A DNA stretch of 64,000 bases from an uncultured Tateyamaria sp. (GCF_947503705.1 NZ_CANNES010000001.1:434001-498000); one strand, 5' to 3'. Positions 36,897 to 46,875 are shown, counted from the first letter of the stretch. Program-made: numbers and translations. Notes: generated by a model not told the origin, from the sequence alone.

Positions 36897-38123
36897 ATGG
36901 CTGCAAAACCGCCGCGGTCTCCGCTCGCGCCCGCTTCGTTTCCTGTTCTGCCGGTGATCGACGGTGTGACATTCGCTGCCGTGTCAGCAGGTGTGAAATA
37001 TCAGGATCGGCTTGACGTGATGCTGGCCAAATGTGTGCCCGGAACCGCGATTGCGGGCACGTTCACACGGTCCGCAACGCGGTCGGCACCTGTTCTGGAT
37101 TGTCAGGCCAAGCTGGGTGGGGCCTCCGTAGATTGCGCTGCAATTCTGGTAAATGCGGGCAATTCCAACGCCTTCACCGGGCGAAATGGTGTCGATGCAG
37201 TTCAGGCCATTGTCGAGGCGACTGCCAGTGCCACCGGCGTGCCAGCGGCCCGCGTCTTTACCGCCTCGACCGGCGTGATTGGCGAGCCGCTCCCCTTTGA
37301 TCGGATCACGGCCAAGCTGGCAGAGCTGAATGCCGGGCTGTCGGACACGGCCATCGGCGACGCGGCAGCGGCGATCATGACCACTGACACCTATGCCAAA
37401 GGAGCCACTGCGTCTTGCCAGGTCGAAGGCAAAACGGTTCAAATCGCAGGGATCGCCAAAGGCAGCGGGATGATCGCCCCGGATATGGCGACGATGCTGG
37501 TCTATATCTTTACCGATGCGTGGCTCGATCAATCCGCGTTGCAGACCATGACTTCCCGGCTTGTTGACAAGACGTTCAACTGCATCACGGTCGACAGCGA
37601 CACCTCGACCTCCGACAGCTTGTTGGTGGCGGCCACGGGGGCCAGCGGGGCGAATGCATCCGGCGATGCAGGGTTTGAGGCGGCCTTGGCCAATGTGATG
37701 CTTGACCTCGCCCACCAGGTTGTCCGCGATGGCGAGGGCGCTACAAAATTCGTTGAGATTGAGGTCGCGGGCGCGACCGATAATGAGGCTGCCAAGGTCC
37801 ACGGCCTGTCTATCGCCAATTCGCCCTTAGTCAAAACGGCCATTGCGGGTGAGGATCCCAATTGGGGCCGAGTCGTGATGGCAGTTGGCAAATCTGGCGC
37901 CCCTGCCGATCGGGACACCTTATCGATCTGGTTTGGTGGCGTGCTGGTCGCGGAAAACGGCTGGGTCAGCCCGGATTACTCCGAGGAGGACGCAGCACGG
38001 CATATGACTTCCGACCATATCCGCATTCGGGTCGATATCGGCATGGGCACAGGCATCGCAACGGTTTGGACCTGCGATCTGACCCATGGCTATATCGACA
38101 TCAATGCGGATTACCGGTCGTGA
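36897..38123 (+). CDS. argJ: Bifunctional ornithine acetyltransferase / N-acetylglutamate synthase
   Basis: A 408-residue enzyme of the acetyl-cycling arginine pathway. It is made as a precursor that cleaves itself at Thr199 in the motif GSGMIAPDMATML, yielding alpha and beta chains. NAGNSNAFTG and TASTGVIGEPLP are further family signatures. The start ATG 36897 lies 2 bases after the parvulin stop. It is co-oriented with mutT, 22 bases downstream. Confidence 0.97.
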   Translation: MAAKPPRSPLAPASFPVLPVIDGVTFAAVSAGVKYQDRLDVMLAKCVPGTAIAGTFTRSATRSAPVLDCQAKLGGASVDCAAILVNAGNSNAFTGRNGVDAVQAIVEATASATGVPAARVFTASTGVIGEPLPFDRITAKLAELNAGLSDTAIGDAAAAIMTTDTYAKGATASCQVEGKTVQIAGIAKGSGMIAPDMATMLVYIFTDAWLDQSALQTMTSRLVDKTFNCITVDSDTSTSDSLLVAATGASGANASGDAGFEAALANVMLDLAHQVVRDGEGATKFVEIEVAGATDNEAAKVHGLSIANSPLVKTAIAGEDPNWGRVVMAVGKSGAPADRDTLSIWFGGVLVAENGWVSPDYSEEDAARHMTSDHIRIRVDIGMGTGIATVWTCDLTHGYIDINADYRS

Positions 38124-38145
38124 ACCGCGCACTTGGGGTGACGTG

Positions 38146-38544
38146 ATGAAGGTTGTTCTGGTCTCTGCCGTCGCCCTGATCGACGTCGATGGTCGTGTCC
38201 TGTTGGCCCAGCGGCCAGCAGGAAAATCCATGGTCGGCCTGTGGGAATTTCCCGGCGGCAAGGTCGAAACAGGTGAGACACCTGAGGTTGCATTGATTCG
38301 CGAATTACACGAAGAGCTGGGGATCAACACGTGGCAGTCCTGCCTTGCCCCGCTGACCTTTGCGAGCCACAGCTATGAGGATTTTCACCTTTTGATGCCA
38401 CTCTTTGCCTGCCGCAAATGGGATGGGGTGCCACAATCCAAGGAAAATCAAGCGCTTAAGTGGGTGCGACCGATGGACTTGCGGTCATACCCCATGCCAG
38501 AGGCTGACATCCCGCTGATCCCGATTTTACGGGACTGGCTGTAA
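38146..38544 (+). CDS. mutT: 8-oxo-dGTP diphosphatase MutT (NUDIX)
   Basis: A 132-residue NUDIX hydrolase that removes 8-oxo-dGTP from the nucleotide pool. The complete Nudix box is at 38-60 (GGKVETGETPEVALIRELHEELG). The N-terminus VVLVSAVALIDVDGRVLLAQRP and the C-terminal LKWV/PMPEAD pattern fit MutT of alphaproteobacteria, which often follows argJ. ATG 38146 is used; a longer frame begins within argJ. Confidence 0.9.
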   Translation: MKVVLVSAVALIDVDGRVLLAQRPAGKSMVGLWEFPGGKVETGETPEVALIRELHEELGINTWQSCLAPLTFASHSYEDFHLLMPLFACRKWDGVPQSKENQALKWVRPMDLRSYPMPEADIPLIPILRDWL

Positions 38545-38550
38545 GCTGAT

Positions 38551-38628
38551 TTAACTAAGTTTCAAAACTGGCAAAAAATACGACAGTTTCGTGACATTGT
38601 TGGTGACTTATTAACCAATAAATCTAAA
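38551..38628 (+). promoter_or_regulatory. AT-rich promoter region of the 44-residue gene
   Basis: The 120 bases before the small gene are notably AT-rich compared with the window. TTGGTG (38600-38605) and TCTAAA (38623-38628) are 17 bases apart and could be a promoter. TTAA-N7-TCAA at 38551-38565 is one base from the CtrA cell-cycle regulator consensus TTAA-N7-TTAA. Both are weak calls. Confidence 0.35.
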
Positions 38629-38664
38629 ACTAACTGCACGTCTTTCTTTTGGGGAGGAAAGGAT

Positions 38665-38799
38665 ATGTTACGAACCATTGCTCTGGGCAGTGCGATTTTA
38701 GTGCAAGGCATCTATGTAAGAACACTGCCAGATGGTCGGATGACCGTTCGCGTGGACGGTTCTCACTATTCTGGAACGCCTGTCACTCAAGCCGCTTGA
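38665..38799 (+). CDS. Small 44-residue protein of unknown function
   Basis: An open frame of 44 codons with an excellent ribosome binding site (GGGGAGGAAAGG, 4-14 bases before ATG 38665). It has its own AT-rich upstream region and is followed by a strong terminator. The protein begins MLRTIALGSAILVQGIYVRT and continues with LPDGRMTVRVDGSHYSGTPV, a compact alternating beta-like pattern; there is no long hydrophobic helix or signal peptide with a cleavage site. A second, out-of-frame 63-codon frame (38649-38840) lacks these signals. I recall similar small proteins in Rhodobacteraceae but cannot name a function. Confidence 0.7.
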   Translation: MLRTIALGSAILVQGIYVRTLPDGRMTVRVDGSHYSGTPVTQAA

Positions 38800-38822
38800 T
38801 CCTGAACGCACTCACGCAACAG

Positions 38823-38855
38823 AAAAAGGGACGGTGTTAAACCCGTCCCTTTTTT
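38823..38855. terminator. Bidirectional intrinsic terminator between the small gene and infB
   Basis: GGGACGG (38828-38834) pairs with CCGTCCC (38843-38849); A-tract on the left and T-tract (TTTTTT) on the right give a terminator on both strands. It ends the small gene on the plus strand and the rimP-nusA-ylxR-infB message on the minus strand. Confidence 0.92.
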
Positions 38856-38875
38856 GCGTTTATATGTCCCGATGA

Positions 38876-41353
38876 TCAGTCGAGGGTACGGGTCACTTCC
38901 TCGCGCTCGAAAATCTCGATCACATCCTTAGGCCGGATATCGTCGTAATTCTCGAAAGCCATGCCGCATTCCTGACCGGACTGCACTTCGGCAACCTCGT
39001 CCTTGAACCGCTTCAGCGTTTTCAGCGTGCCCTCGTGGATAACCACGTTGTCGCGCAGCAGACGGACGCCCGCCGAACGGCGCGCCACACCTTCGGTGAC
39101 CAGACAGCCCGCAACCTTGCCCACGTTGGACACCTTGAAGACTTCCTTGATCTCGGCATAACCGATGAAGGTTTCGCGAATTTCTGCACTAAGCAGGCCA
39201 GAGGCCGCCGCTTTGACGTCATCCACCAGATCATAGATCACCGAATAATACCGGATCTCGACGCCCTTCTGGTTGGCTGTGTTCCGTGCCGACGCATTTG
39301 CCCGCACGTTAAAGCCCATGATCGGCGCGCCCGACGCTTCGGCCAGGCCGACATCGGTTTCGGTGATCGCACCAACGCCCGAGTGCAGCACGCGCACGCG
39401 CACCTCGTCGTTGCCAATCTTTTCCATCGCCTGAACGATGGCCTCGGCCGAACCCTGCACATCCGCTTTGACCAGAATGGGCAACTCACTGACATTCTCG
39501 TCCGCCTTGGCATTCGCCATCAGCTGCTCGAGGGTCGTTGCCGCACCGGCGGCGGCGCGTTTGTCCTTGGCCGCATTGGCGCGGTATTCGGCAATCTCGC
39601 GCGCTTGCGCTTCGGTCTCGGTCACGTTCAGAACGTCGCCCGCTTCGGGTGTACCGTTGAGGCCAAGAACCTCGACAGGCACCGATGGGCCCGCTTCCTT
39701 CACGCGCTCGCCCTTGTCGTTGATCAGCGCACGCACCTTACCGTACTGCTCGCCCACAACAAAGATATCGCCTTGGCGCAATGTCCCGGTCTGTACCAGA
39801 ACAGTGGCCACGGGGCCGCGACCCACGTCAAGCTGCGCCTCGATCACGGCACCTTGGGCGGCGCGATCGGGGTTGGCTTTGAGTTCAAGGATCTCGGACT
39901 GAAGCGCGATGGCTTCAAGCAGTTCATCGAGGCCCTGACCAGTGATGGCCGACACTTCGACATCCTGCACTTCACCAGACATCTTTTCGACGATGACCTC
40001 GTGTTGCAAAAGGTCGGTACGGACCTTGTCAGGTGTCGCACCGGGTTTGTCGATCTTGTTGATCGCCACAATCATCGGCACTTCGGCGGCCTTGGCGTGG
40101 TTGATCGCCTCAACCGTCTGGGGCATCACGGCATCATCCGCCGCGACAACCAGCACAACGATGTCAGTTACCTGCGCACCGCGCGACCGCATCGAAGTAA
40201 AGGCCGCGTGGCCCGGCGTGTCGAGGAACGACAGTTTCGTGCCGCTGTCGGTGGTCACCTGATAGGCACCAATGTGCTGAGTGATGCCACCGGCTTCGCC
40301 CGCAACAACTTTCGCGTCACGGATCGCATCCAGCAACGATGTCTTGCCGTGGTCAACGTGACCCATGATGGTGATGACCGGAGGCCGCGATTGCAGATCG
40401 CTCTCATCATCGACGATCTCTTTGATCACGTCTTCGACGTCCGCGTCAGACACACGCTGAACGCTGTGGCCAAACTCTTCGATGATCAGTTCGGCGGTAT
40501 CCGCGTCGATGGTCTGGTTTTGAGTGACCATCATGCCATTGTTCATCAGCGCCTTGACGACGTCGCCCACGCGCTCGGCCATACGGTTGGCAAGCTCGGA
40601 CACGACAATGGCTTCGGGCAGGGCAACAGTCCGCATAACCTTTTCACGCTCGACCGAACCGCCCATGGCTTTTTGACGAGCACGCTCCTGCTTCCGCTTC
40701 ATCGCGGCCATGGAACGTTGGCGTCCACCTTCGCCGCCACGCAGCGCCTGGTTCAACGTCAGCTTGCCCGAGCGGCGACCATCGTCGCCCTTGCCCCGGG
40801 TGTTGCGTTGTTCGCGCTCCCGATCGTTCTTGCGTGGGGTCGCAGCGGGCTGTGCCGTCTGGCGAGGGGCCGCCTTGGCCGGAGCATCCGCAGGGGCCGC
40901 CGCCGCCGCTTGTGCCGCAGCCGCCGCTTCGGCCGCCTTGCGCGCGTCTTCCTCGGCTTTCGCCTTCAGGCTTTCCTCGCGCTCTTTCTCTTCACGCTCC
41001 TTGGCTTCGATTTCGGCCCGGCGGCGCTCGCGCTCTTCCTCGCGGGCCTTTTCGTCGGCCGCACGTTGCGCAGCCTCTTCGACCTCACGCGATTTTGCGG
41101 CCTGAACGGCCTTCAAACGGCGATCCATCTCTGCATCGGTGATGCCCGCCGGACGACGGCTGGGATCGCCAACAGAGGGGCCAGAGCCCGCAGGTTTAGG
41201 GTTTGCTGCACCCGGCTTGGGCACAACAACACGCTTGCGCTTGGTTTCGACGACGACATTCTTGGTACGCCCGTGGCTGAAACTCTGTTTCACATTGCCC
41301 GGACGCGCGCCGCCGCGCAGCCCCAGTGTCTTCTTTCCGTCAGTATCGCTCAA
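38876..41353 (-). CDS. infB: Translation initiation factor IF-2
   Basis: An 825-residue GTPase that brings initiator tRNA to the 30S subunit. The N-terminal third is charged and Ala/Glu/Arg-rich, followed by the IF-2 N-terminal and G domains. G motifs are [12 protein letters not shown] (G1), DTPGHAAF (G3) and NKIDKPGA (G4). The C-terminal domains end with [21 protein letters not shown]. It is 6 bases downstream of ylxR in the classical rimP-nusA-ylxR-infB operon. The opposite strand is open for 791 codons but I treat that as a shadow. Confidence 0.98.
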   Translation of the reverse strand: MSDTDGKKTLGLRGGARPGNVKQSFSHGRTKNVVVETKRKRVVVPKPGAANPKPAGSGPSVGDPSRRPAGITDAEMDRRLKAVQAAKSREVEEAAQRAADEKAREEERERRRAEIEAKEREEKEREESLKAKAEEDARKAAEAAAAAQAAAAAPADAPAKAAPRQTAQPAATPRKNDREREQRNTRGKGDDGRRSGKLTLNQALRGGEGGRQRSMAAMKRKQERARQKAMGGSVEREKVMRTVALPEAIVVSELANRMAERVGDVVKALMNNGMMVTQNQTIDADTAELIIEEFGHSVQRVSDADVEDVIKEIVDDESDLQSRPPVITIMGHVDHGKTSLLDAIRDAKVVAGEAGGITQHIGAYQVTTDSGTKLSFLDTPGHAAFTSMRSRGAQVTDIVVLVVAADDAVMPQTVEAINHAKAAEVPMIVAINKIDKPGATPDKVRTDLLQHEVIVEKMSGEVQDVEVSAITGQGLDELLEAIALQSEILELKANPDRAAQGAVIEAQLDVGRGPVATVLVQTGTLRQGDIFVVGEQYGKVRALINDKGERVKEAGPSVPVEVLGLNGTPEAGDVLNVTETEAQAREIAEYRANAAKDKRAAAGAATTLEQLMANAKADENVSELPILVKADVQGSAEAIVQAMEKIGNDEVRVRVLHSGVGAITETDVGLAEASGAPIMGFNVRANASARNTANQKGVEIRYYSVIYDLVDDVKAAASGLLSAEIRETFIGYAEIKEVFKVSNVGKVAGCLVTEGVARRSAGVRLLRDNVVIHEGTLKTLKRFKDEVAEVQSGQECGMAFENYDDIRPKDVIEIFEREEVTRTLD

Positions 41354-41359
41354 AGCTCG

Positions 41360-41980
41360 TCAATCCTTCCCAGTGGCCGATGCCACTGTATTTTCGCGCA
41401 CACCGCGTAAACGGTTGGCTTCCTCTACAACACGTTGCGTGAGTCCACCAGAGGCCAGCGCCCCATGTATCACAGTTTGCCGCCCAAACGCCAAACCCAA
41501 CTCATCGGAGGTCAACCATCCGATGTAACTTCCAAAATGCGGCGTGCTCAGCTTGGACTTGCCACGGCCCGAACCATCCACCGCCTGTATCAAAACCTGG
41601 GCCTCTTCCATCTGAAGCCAGCCTTTGACCTTTTCATACCCCGCTACCGCCCGGCCCGATTTCCGGGACAAGGCGATCAGGTCGATGACCCGGCGGGCCA
41701 GTTGGCGCTCCACCTCGGCCACCAGATCGTCCGGCACTTGCACCGGTTGCTTGGCACCGCGGGCAAACAGCTTTTTGTCGACCGCCTTTTCCAACGCTGC
41801 ACGATCCGCCGCCACATAGATGCCGCGCCCGGGCAATTTGCCCGCGATATCCGGCACAATCTGTGTATCCGGACCCACGACAAAGCGGATCAGACCATAT
41901 TTCGGCTGTACCTCGCCCGTGGCAATGCACTTGCGTTCAGGTCCATCCGACCGGTCCTTTGAGGCGCCACCGCGTCCCAT
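41360..41980 (-). CDS. ylxR: RNA-binding protein: YlxR (DUF448) plus L7Ae/L30e-like domain
   Basis: A 206-residue protein. The N-terminal YlxR domain is recognised by GPERKCIATGEVQPK and GRGIYVAADRAALEKAV; the C-terminal part (about 95-190: ARRVIDLIALSRKSGRAVAGYEKV) looks like an L7Ae/L30e fold, i.e. YlxR fused to a YlxQ-like partner. In other bacteria these sit in the nusA-infB operon and bind RNA; a role with RNase P has been proposed. ATG 41980 (MGRGG) is chosen rather than upstream starts within nusA. Confidence 0.85.
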   Translation of the reverse strand: MGRGGASKDRSDGPERKCIATGEVQPKYGLIRFVVGPDTQIVPDIAGKLPGRGIYVAADRAALEKAVDKKLFARGAKQPVQVPDDLVAEVERQLARRVIDLIALSRKSGRAVAGYEKVKGWLQMEEAQVLIQAVDGSGRGKSKLSTPHFGSYIGWLTSDELGLAFGRQTVIHGALASGGLTQRVVEEANRLRGVRENTVASATGKD

Positions 41981-42002
41981 GAGGCTGCCCCGAGGCCTGA
42001 GA

Positions 42003-43619
42003 TCAGGCCTCGGTCTCCTCGGAAAGGTCGGCATCTTCGTCTTCGGCGTCGGCTTCCAATTCCGCCGGATCAACCCAACCCAACAACACACGGGCCGTCA
42101 TAACCAATTGCTGTGCTTCTTCCAAGGACACGTCAAAGGGCTCCAGAACCCCATCATCCTTGTGACGTTCGCCGTCGACGGTTGTCCAACCCCCGGCCAG
42201 CTCCCAGTCAGCGCAGGTCGCAAAGTCTTCAAGCGTTTTCACGTCGTCTTTGGCCAGCGCCTCAATCATTTGGGGTGTCAGACCATCAAAATCAATAAGG
42301 CTGTCTTCGGCACCCAGGGCACGGGCACTTTCCAACGCGGCCTTGGCGGCAGCTTCCAGCACGTCGCGGGCACGGGCCTGCAATTCGGCGGCGGTGTCTT
42401 CGTCGACACCGTCGATAACCAGCAGTTCATCCACCTCGACATAGGCGACCTCTTCGAGGTTGGTGAACCCTTCGGAGACAAGCAACTGAGCAAAGAATTC
42501 GTCGAGGTCCAGGTTGTCCATGAACAGCTTGGTGCGTTCCTCGAATTCGGCCTGACGGCGGGCGCTTTCGTCCGCTTCGGTCATGATGTCGATGTCGAGG
42601 TTCGTCAGCTGGCTGGCCAGACGCACGTTCTGACCGCGACGACCAATGGCGAGGCTCAACTGCTCTTCGGGGACGACAACTTCGATCTTGCCGGCTTCTT
42701 CATCCAACACAACCTTGCTGACCTCAGCAGGCTGAAGCGCGTTCACCAGGAACGTGGGCTGATCCTCATTCCATGGAATGATGTCGATCTTTTCGCCCTG
42801 AAGCTCGTTCACGACGGCCTGCACTCGGGAGCCACGCATACCAACGCAGGCACCGACAGGATCGATGGAGTTGTCATAGGAAATCACGGCGATCTTGGCG
42901 CGCGAGCCGGGGTCACGGGCAACCGCCTTGATCTCGATGATGCCGTCATAAATCTCCGGCACTTCCATCTTGAACAGCTCGGCCATGAATTCGGGCGCAG
43001 TCCGGCTCAGGAAAATCTGTGGCCCACGCTGCTCGCGGCGCACATCCTTGATATAGCAACGGATGCGGTCGTTCGGGCGATACGATTCGCGGCCGATCTT
43101 TTCGTTGCGGCGCAGGATCGCCTCGCCCGCGCCCACATCGACGATGACGTTGCCGTATTCCTCGCGCTTGACCAGCGCGTTGATGATGGTGCCCGCGCGA
43201 TCCTTGAATTCTTCGTATTGGCGATCACGCTCGGCTTCGCGGACCTTTTGCAGGATGACCTGCTTGGCCGACTGCGCAGCGATCCGGCCCATTTCCACGG
43301 GGGGCACTTCCTCGATCAGCTGTTGGCCAACCTCGGGATTTTCCATGTACTGTTTGGCCTGCTCGACGGTAAACTCAGCCTGATAGTTTTCCAGCTCTTC
43401 TTCCTCAACGACCGTGCGGACGCGGGTAAAGGTGGCTTTGCCGGTTTTGCGGTCGATGGCCACGCGAATGTCCATCTCTGCCCCGTAGCGGGACTTGGCC
43501 GCGCGGGCGAGCGATTCTTCCATCGCCTCGATGACCAGCGCAGGGTCGATCATCTTTTCGCGGGCAACCGCCTCTGCCGTTTGCAGCAGCTCAAGCTGGT
43601 TTGCAGATGTAATGGCCAT
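42003..43619 (-). CDS. nusA: Transcription termination/antitermination factor NusA
   Basis: A 538-residue RNA polymerase-binding factor: N-terminal domain, S1 (RIRCYIKDVRREQRGPQI), KH1 and KH2 (DPVGACVGMRGSRVQAVVNE; IGRRGQNVRLAS) and a C-terminal helix-hairpin-helix-rich part with an acidic tail. Its start overlaps the rimP stop by one base. NusA promotes pausing and intrinsic termination, relevant to the terminator found in the leader of its own operon. Confidence 0.97.
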   Translation of the reverse strand: MAITSANQLELLQTAEAVAREKMIDPALVIEAMEESLARAAKSRYGAEMDIRVAIDRKTGKATFTRVRTVVEEEELENYQAEFTVEQAKQYMENPEVGQQLIEEVPPVEMGRIAAQSAKQVILQKVREAERDRQYEEFKDRAGTIINALVKREEYGNVIVDVGAGEAILRRNEKIGRESYRPNDRIRCYIKDVRREQRGPQIFLSRTAPEFMAELFKMEVPEIYDGIIEIKAVARDPGSRAKIAVISYDNSIDPVGACVGMRGSRVQAVVNELQGEKIDIIPWNEDQPTFLVNALQPAEVSKVVLDEEAGKIEVVVPEEQLSLAIGRRGQNVRLASQLTNLDIDIMTEADESARRQAEFEERTKLFMDNLDLDEFFAQLLVSEGFTNLEEVAYVEVDELLVIDGVDEDTAAELQARARDVLEAAAKAALESARALGAEDSLIDFDGLTPQMIEALAKDDVKTLEDFATCADWELAGGWTTVDGERHKDDGVLEPFDVSLEEAQQLVMTARVLLGWVDPAELEADAEDEDADLSEETEA

Positions 43620-44206
43620 CAGGTGTTCTCCTCAGACTCTTCGGTCGTATTGTCTTCTGATATCTCGTCGAAATCGGTTTCTTTGATCACGCCCGCGGCT
43701 TTGCGCTGGCGCAGCATTTCCTTGATCAGCTCATCGGTGAGAACGAGTTTCGCATCGCTCAACCACTCGAATTTCAGGCCAATGGTACCTTCGGCCACGT
43801 TGATTAGCACTTCGTCACCTTCAACCCCCGCCAGGATTCCCTTGAAGCGGCGACGCCCATCGATCAGCTCGTCGGTTTCAAGCTTGGCGTCATAACCTTC
43901 GAACATGTCGAAGTCCTTGAGCCGGGTCAGGGGTCGGTCGATCCCCGGGCTGCTGACCTCAAGCGTATAGGCGTCCAGGATCGGGTCTTCGACATCCAGC
44001 GTGGCGCTGACAGCCGTTGAAATGGCGCCACAATCATCAACCTCAATGCCGCCGTCGGGCTTGTCCGCCATGATTTGCAGCGTTGTTTCCTTGCCGCTCA
44101 TCAGCCGCACGCGCACCAGCTCATAGCCGAGATCCTCAATCACCGGGGTGATGATCTCGGCCAGACGGCGGTCGATGGCGGCTTTGGCAATCAGGTCGTT
44201 GGTCAT
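43619..44206 (-). CDS. rimP: Ribosome maturation factor RimP
   Basis: A 195-residue protein for 30S assembly. Family features are [24 protein letters not shown] and the [18 protein letters not shown] motif. The C-terminal tail after residue 165 is acidic. ATG 44206 starts the conserved part; longer frames upstream would read through the leader terminator. It is the first gene of rimP-nusA-ylxR-infB. Confidence 0.93.
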   Translation of the reverse strand: MTNDLIAKAAIDRRLAEIITPVIEDLGYELVRVRLMSGKETTLQIMADKPDGGIEVDDCGAISTAVSATLDVEDPILDAYTLEVSSPGIDRPLTRLKDFDMFEGYDAKLETDELIDGRRRFKGILAGVEGDEVLINVAEGTIGLKFEWLSDAKLVLTDELIKEMLRQRKAAGVIKETDFDEISEDNTTEESEENT

Positions 44207-44221
44207 GGTACTTTCAGGCAC

Positions 44222-44244
44222 AAAAAAACGGGCGCGCGGCCCGT
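44222..44244 (-). terminator. Intrinsic terminator/attenuator in the rimP leader
   Basis: On the minus strand ACGGGC pairs with GCCCGT (44244-44239 with 44233-44228; 5-base loop) followed directly by TTTTTTT (44228-44222). It ends only about 15 bases before the rimP ATG at 44206. There is no room for a promoter between it and rimP, so transcription of the operon must pass it. It may also end the upstream peptide-binding-protein transcript. Confidence 0.75.
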
Positions 44245-44334
44245 CGGTGTTTCCCGGTGGAGCGTTGGGTGTGGACCCCAGCGCGCCGCTGTTGAAAGGG
44301 ATATACGCATGATCCCCTGAGTCTGCAAGGCCCC

Positions 44335-45111
44335 TCAGGCCATCCACCACCGTTCTGCCATCCGCAGGTTGTCCAGCGGCCAGGCTTTGCCGACCGTGGC
44401 GGGCACTGCGATGGATTGGCTGGCAATGAATGTTGTCTTGTCACCATCCCGCAGGGTCTGGAAATCACGTGGGTCGGCGTAGGCATCCAACGCCGCAATA
44501 TCGGCCACATCGACCAGGCCATCCCGCAAGGCTTCTGACCGTACAGTTTCCAGGCCAAACTGCACGAACTCGACGCTGTCGAACCAGCCTGCGTTTTCGG
44601 ATTTCCAATGACCCTCGACCCGGGCACCGATGAAATGGCGGCCCTTATCCAGCTTTTGAACCTGATAGAGGCCTGTCCCAAACCCGGCGGCAGAGCGTTG
44701 CTCGAATCCCGGCTGGGCAAGCAGGTACGGCAGATTGGGATTGGCTTCTTCTAGCGTGATTTCGACCCGATGACGATCCAACGTGCGAATATTAAATGGC
44801 AGATCGACAGCACGCGCATCAAAGGCCGTCCCGTCATGGAACGTCACACCGTCGCGCAATGAGAACTGCCAAGACAGGCCGTCCTGATCTGACGTCCAGT
44901 CCGTTGCCAACTCGCCGCGCAATGTCCCGTCGGCTCCAATCTCTGTCAGATTATTGAAAACCGTCGCAGCAACCGCCTTGTCGAACATGTCACTCGACAA
45001 TGCCGCCTTCAGCCGCCCACCCCGCTTGGGCGCGGCCGACACGCCTGTGGCCGCCAACAACGCAGCAGCAGCACCAGAGGCAAAAAGGGCGCGACGGTCG
45101 ATCCGGGTCAT
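44335..45111 (-). CDS. Half-length family 5 peptide/nickel-type substrate-binding protein
   Basis: A 258-residue exported protein with a twin-arginine-like signal ([19 protein letters not shown]). The body matches the first lobe of SBP_bac_5 proteins: [67 protein letters not shown] and [14 protein letters not shown]. Normal members have about 500 residues; here about 60 residues after the FHDGT block and the whole C-terminal lobe are missing. No permease or ATPase is adjacent. It overlaps pip by 4 bases. It may be a functional one-lobe protein or a decaying gene. Confidence 0.75.
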   Translation of the reverse strand: MTRIDRRALFASGAAAALLAATGVSAAPKRGGRLKAALSSDMFDKAVAATVFNNLTEIGADGTLRGELATDWTSDQDGLSWQFSLRDGVTFHDGTAFDARAVDLPFNIRTLDRHRVEITLEEANPNLPYLLAQPGFEQRSAAGFGTGLYQVQKLDKGRHFIGARVEGHWKSENAGWFDSVEFVQFGLETVRSEALRDGLVDVADIAALDAYADPRDFQTLRDGDKTTFIASQSIAVPATVGKAWPLDNLRMAERWWMA

Positions 45112-46079
45112 TTTCCTGCAATCCTGTCCATCGTGCGCACCAGTTCAGCCGAAATGCCCGGCTCGGACAAGGCATGACCGGCATTGCGCACCATCTTCAA
45201 TTCACCTCCAGGCCAGACCTTGGACAGGGCATAGGCACTATCGGGCGGACAAATCATGTCATAGCGGCCCTGCACAATGGTGCCCGGGATGTGCTTGATC
45301 CGGCCCGCATGGGCGAGGATCTGGCCGTCGAACTCCAGAAAGCCCGCATTGGTGAAATAATGATTCTCCAGCCGGGCAAAGGCACGGGCGTAGTCGCCGG
45401 GGGCCTCGCCCCCCGCCCCGGTCGAATGGATAGAGGCCAAAGCATTCTCCCACGCTGACCACGCCCGGGCATAGCGCGTTTCAAGCGCCACATCGCCGGA
45501 AAAGAGACGGCGATGATAGGCCCCGATCAGATCGCCCCGCTCATCCTCTGGCACAAGCGCCTCGAACCGGGCCCAAACCTCGGGCCAGAATTTGCCAGCG
45601 CCACCGCCGTAAAACCAATCCAGCTCGGCCTGCGTCATCAGGAACACGCCACGCAGCACAAGGTTGCGGACGCGGTCAGGGTGCGCCTCGGCATAAATCA
45701 ACGAAAGGGTCGCGCCCCAACTGCCGCCAAAGACGATCCAGGCGTCGATATCCAGGGTGCGACGAATCATCTCGATATCGTCCACGAGGTGCCATGTGGT
45801 GTTATTGGTCACCGACGCATGTGGCCGCGACCGGCCGCACCCGCGCTGATCAAACAGGATCACACGGTAGTGTTCAGGATCGAAATAGCGTCGCATGGCA
45901 GGGCTGCACCCGCCTCCGGGACCACCATGCAGTACGACAACGGGCACGCCATCGGGGTTGCCGCATTGCTCAACATAGATGCGGTGACCCTGCCCCACGT
46001 CCAGCATCCGCTGATCGTAGGGGTCCATGGGCGGATACAGATATTGTACCGCGCGCTTTTGATCACTGTGTTTGTCCAT
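45108..46079 (-). CDS. pip: Proline iminopeptidase
   Basis: A 323-residue alpha/beta hydrolase (S33) that releases N-terminal proline. Motifs: LHGGPGGGCSP (oxyanion region), FDQRGCGRS, nucleophile Ser in GGSWGATLS, Asp in RYDMICP and His in NAGHALSEPG. It is cytoplasmic. It leads the pip plus peptide-binding-protein pair, a combination that suggests peptide use. It is divergent from ubiG with a 49-base gap. Confidence 0.95.
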   Translation of the reverse strand: MDKHSDQKRAVQYLYPPMDPYDQRMLDVGQGHRIYVEQCGNPDGVPVVVLHGGPGGGCSPAMRRYFDPEHYRVILFDQRGCGRSRPHASVTNNTTWHLVDDIEMIRRTLDIDAWIVFGGSWGATLSLIYAEAHPDRVRNLVLRGVFLMTQAELDWFYGGGAGKFWPEVWARFEALVPEDERGDLIGAYHRRLFSGDVALETRYARAWSAWENALASIHSTGAGGEAPGDYARAFARLENHYFTNAGFLEFDGQILAHAGRIKHIPGTIVQGRYDMICPPDSAYALSKVWPGGELKMVRNAGHALSEPGISAELVRTMDRIAGK

Positions 46080-46128
46080 TACTGACCTACATAGGGCTTA
46101 AGACGCAAATGAGCACACGGAGAAAGAA

Positions 46129-46875
46129 ATGCAAACGCATCAAACGACCGTTGACCCCTCTGAGATCGCTAAATTTGAGGCGATGGCAGCGGAATGGTGG
46201 GATCCTAACGGAAAATTCAAGCCTCTGCACATGCTGAACCCCTGTCGGCTTGATTATATCACCAGCCAGATCGCCGCCGAGTTTGATCGTGATTTGAAAA
46301 CTGCAATGCCTTTTGCCGGGTTGCGAATCCTCGACATCGGCTGCGGTGGCGGCTTGTTGGCCGAGCCTATGGCACGTCTGGGGGCCGAGGTTGTTGGCGC
46401 CGACGCAGCCGAACGGAACATTCCCGTCGCTCAGGTCCATGCCGAACAATCGGGCCTGACCATCGACTACCGTCATACCACCGCCGAGGACATGGCGGCG
46501 GCAGGCGAGCAATTTGATGTCGTTCTGAATATGGAAGTGGTCGAGCATGTGGCCGACCCGCTCGGCTATCTGACGGCGTGCCGCCAATTGCTGATGCCCG
46601 GCGGGCTGCACATCTGTTCGACCATCAACCGCAATCCGAAATCCTACATGATGGCGATCATCGGGGCCGAGCATGTGATGCGCTGGCTCCCCAAGGGAAC
46701 CCATGAATGGAACAAGTTCATCACGCCGGACGAGCTTTTTGACCTGATGCGCAACGCGGGGCTGAACCCGGTCGACCGGCAAGGGTTTGTGTTCAATCCG
46801 TTGACCTGGGCCTGGAAGCTTTCAGATCGCGATCTGAGCGTGAACTACGTCACGGCCAGTCTTAATCCGGCTTGA
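46129..46875 (+). CDS. ubiG: Ubiquinone biosynthesis O-methyltransferase UbiG
   Basis: A 248-residue SAM-dependent methyltransferase that carries out the two O-methylations of the ubiquinone ring. SAM motif I is [13 protein letters not shown]. The N-terminus ([27 protein letters not shown]) and the helix [13 protein letters not shown] are UbiG hallmarks. It ends in a 14-base overlap with the convergent MarR gene. Confidence 0.97.
   Translation: MQTHQTTVDPSEIAKFEAMAAEWWDPNGKFKPLHMLNPCRLDYITSQIAAEFDRDLKTAMPFAGLRILDIGCGGGLLAEPMARLGAEVVGADAAERNIPVAQVHAEQSGLTIDYRHTTAEDMAAAGEQFDVVLNMEVVEHVADPLGYLTACRQLLMPGGLHICSTINRNPKSYMMAIIGAEHVMRWLPKGTHEWNKFITPDELFDLMRNAGLNPVDRQGFVFNPLTWAWKLSDRDLSVNYVTASLNPA

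Noticed and set aside
38649-38840. 63-codon frame in the 38545-38875 gap
   Set aside because: Out of frame with the good ribosome binding site; the 44-codon frame at 38665 fits the signals better, and the longer frame runs into the terminator.
39035-41410. 791-codon open frame opposite infB
   Set aside because: It mirrors the GC-rich infB codons; composition is that of a shadow frame and infB is certain.
41820-43895. 691-codon open frame opposite nusA and rimP
   Set aside because: Spans two certain genes in the other direction; no translation signals.
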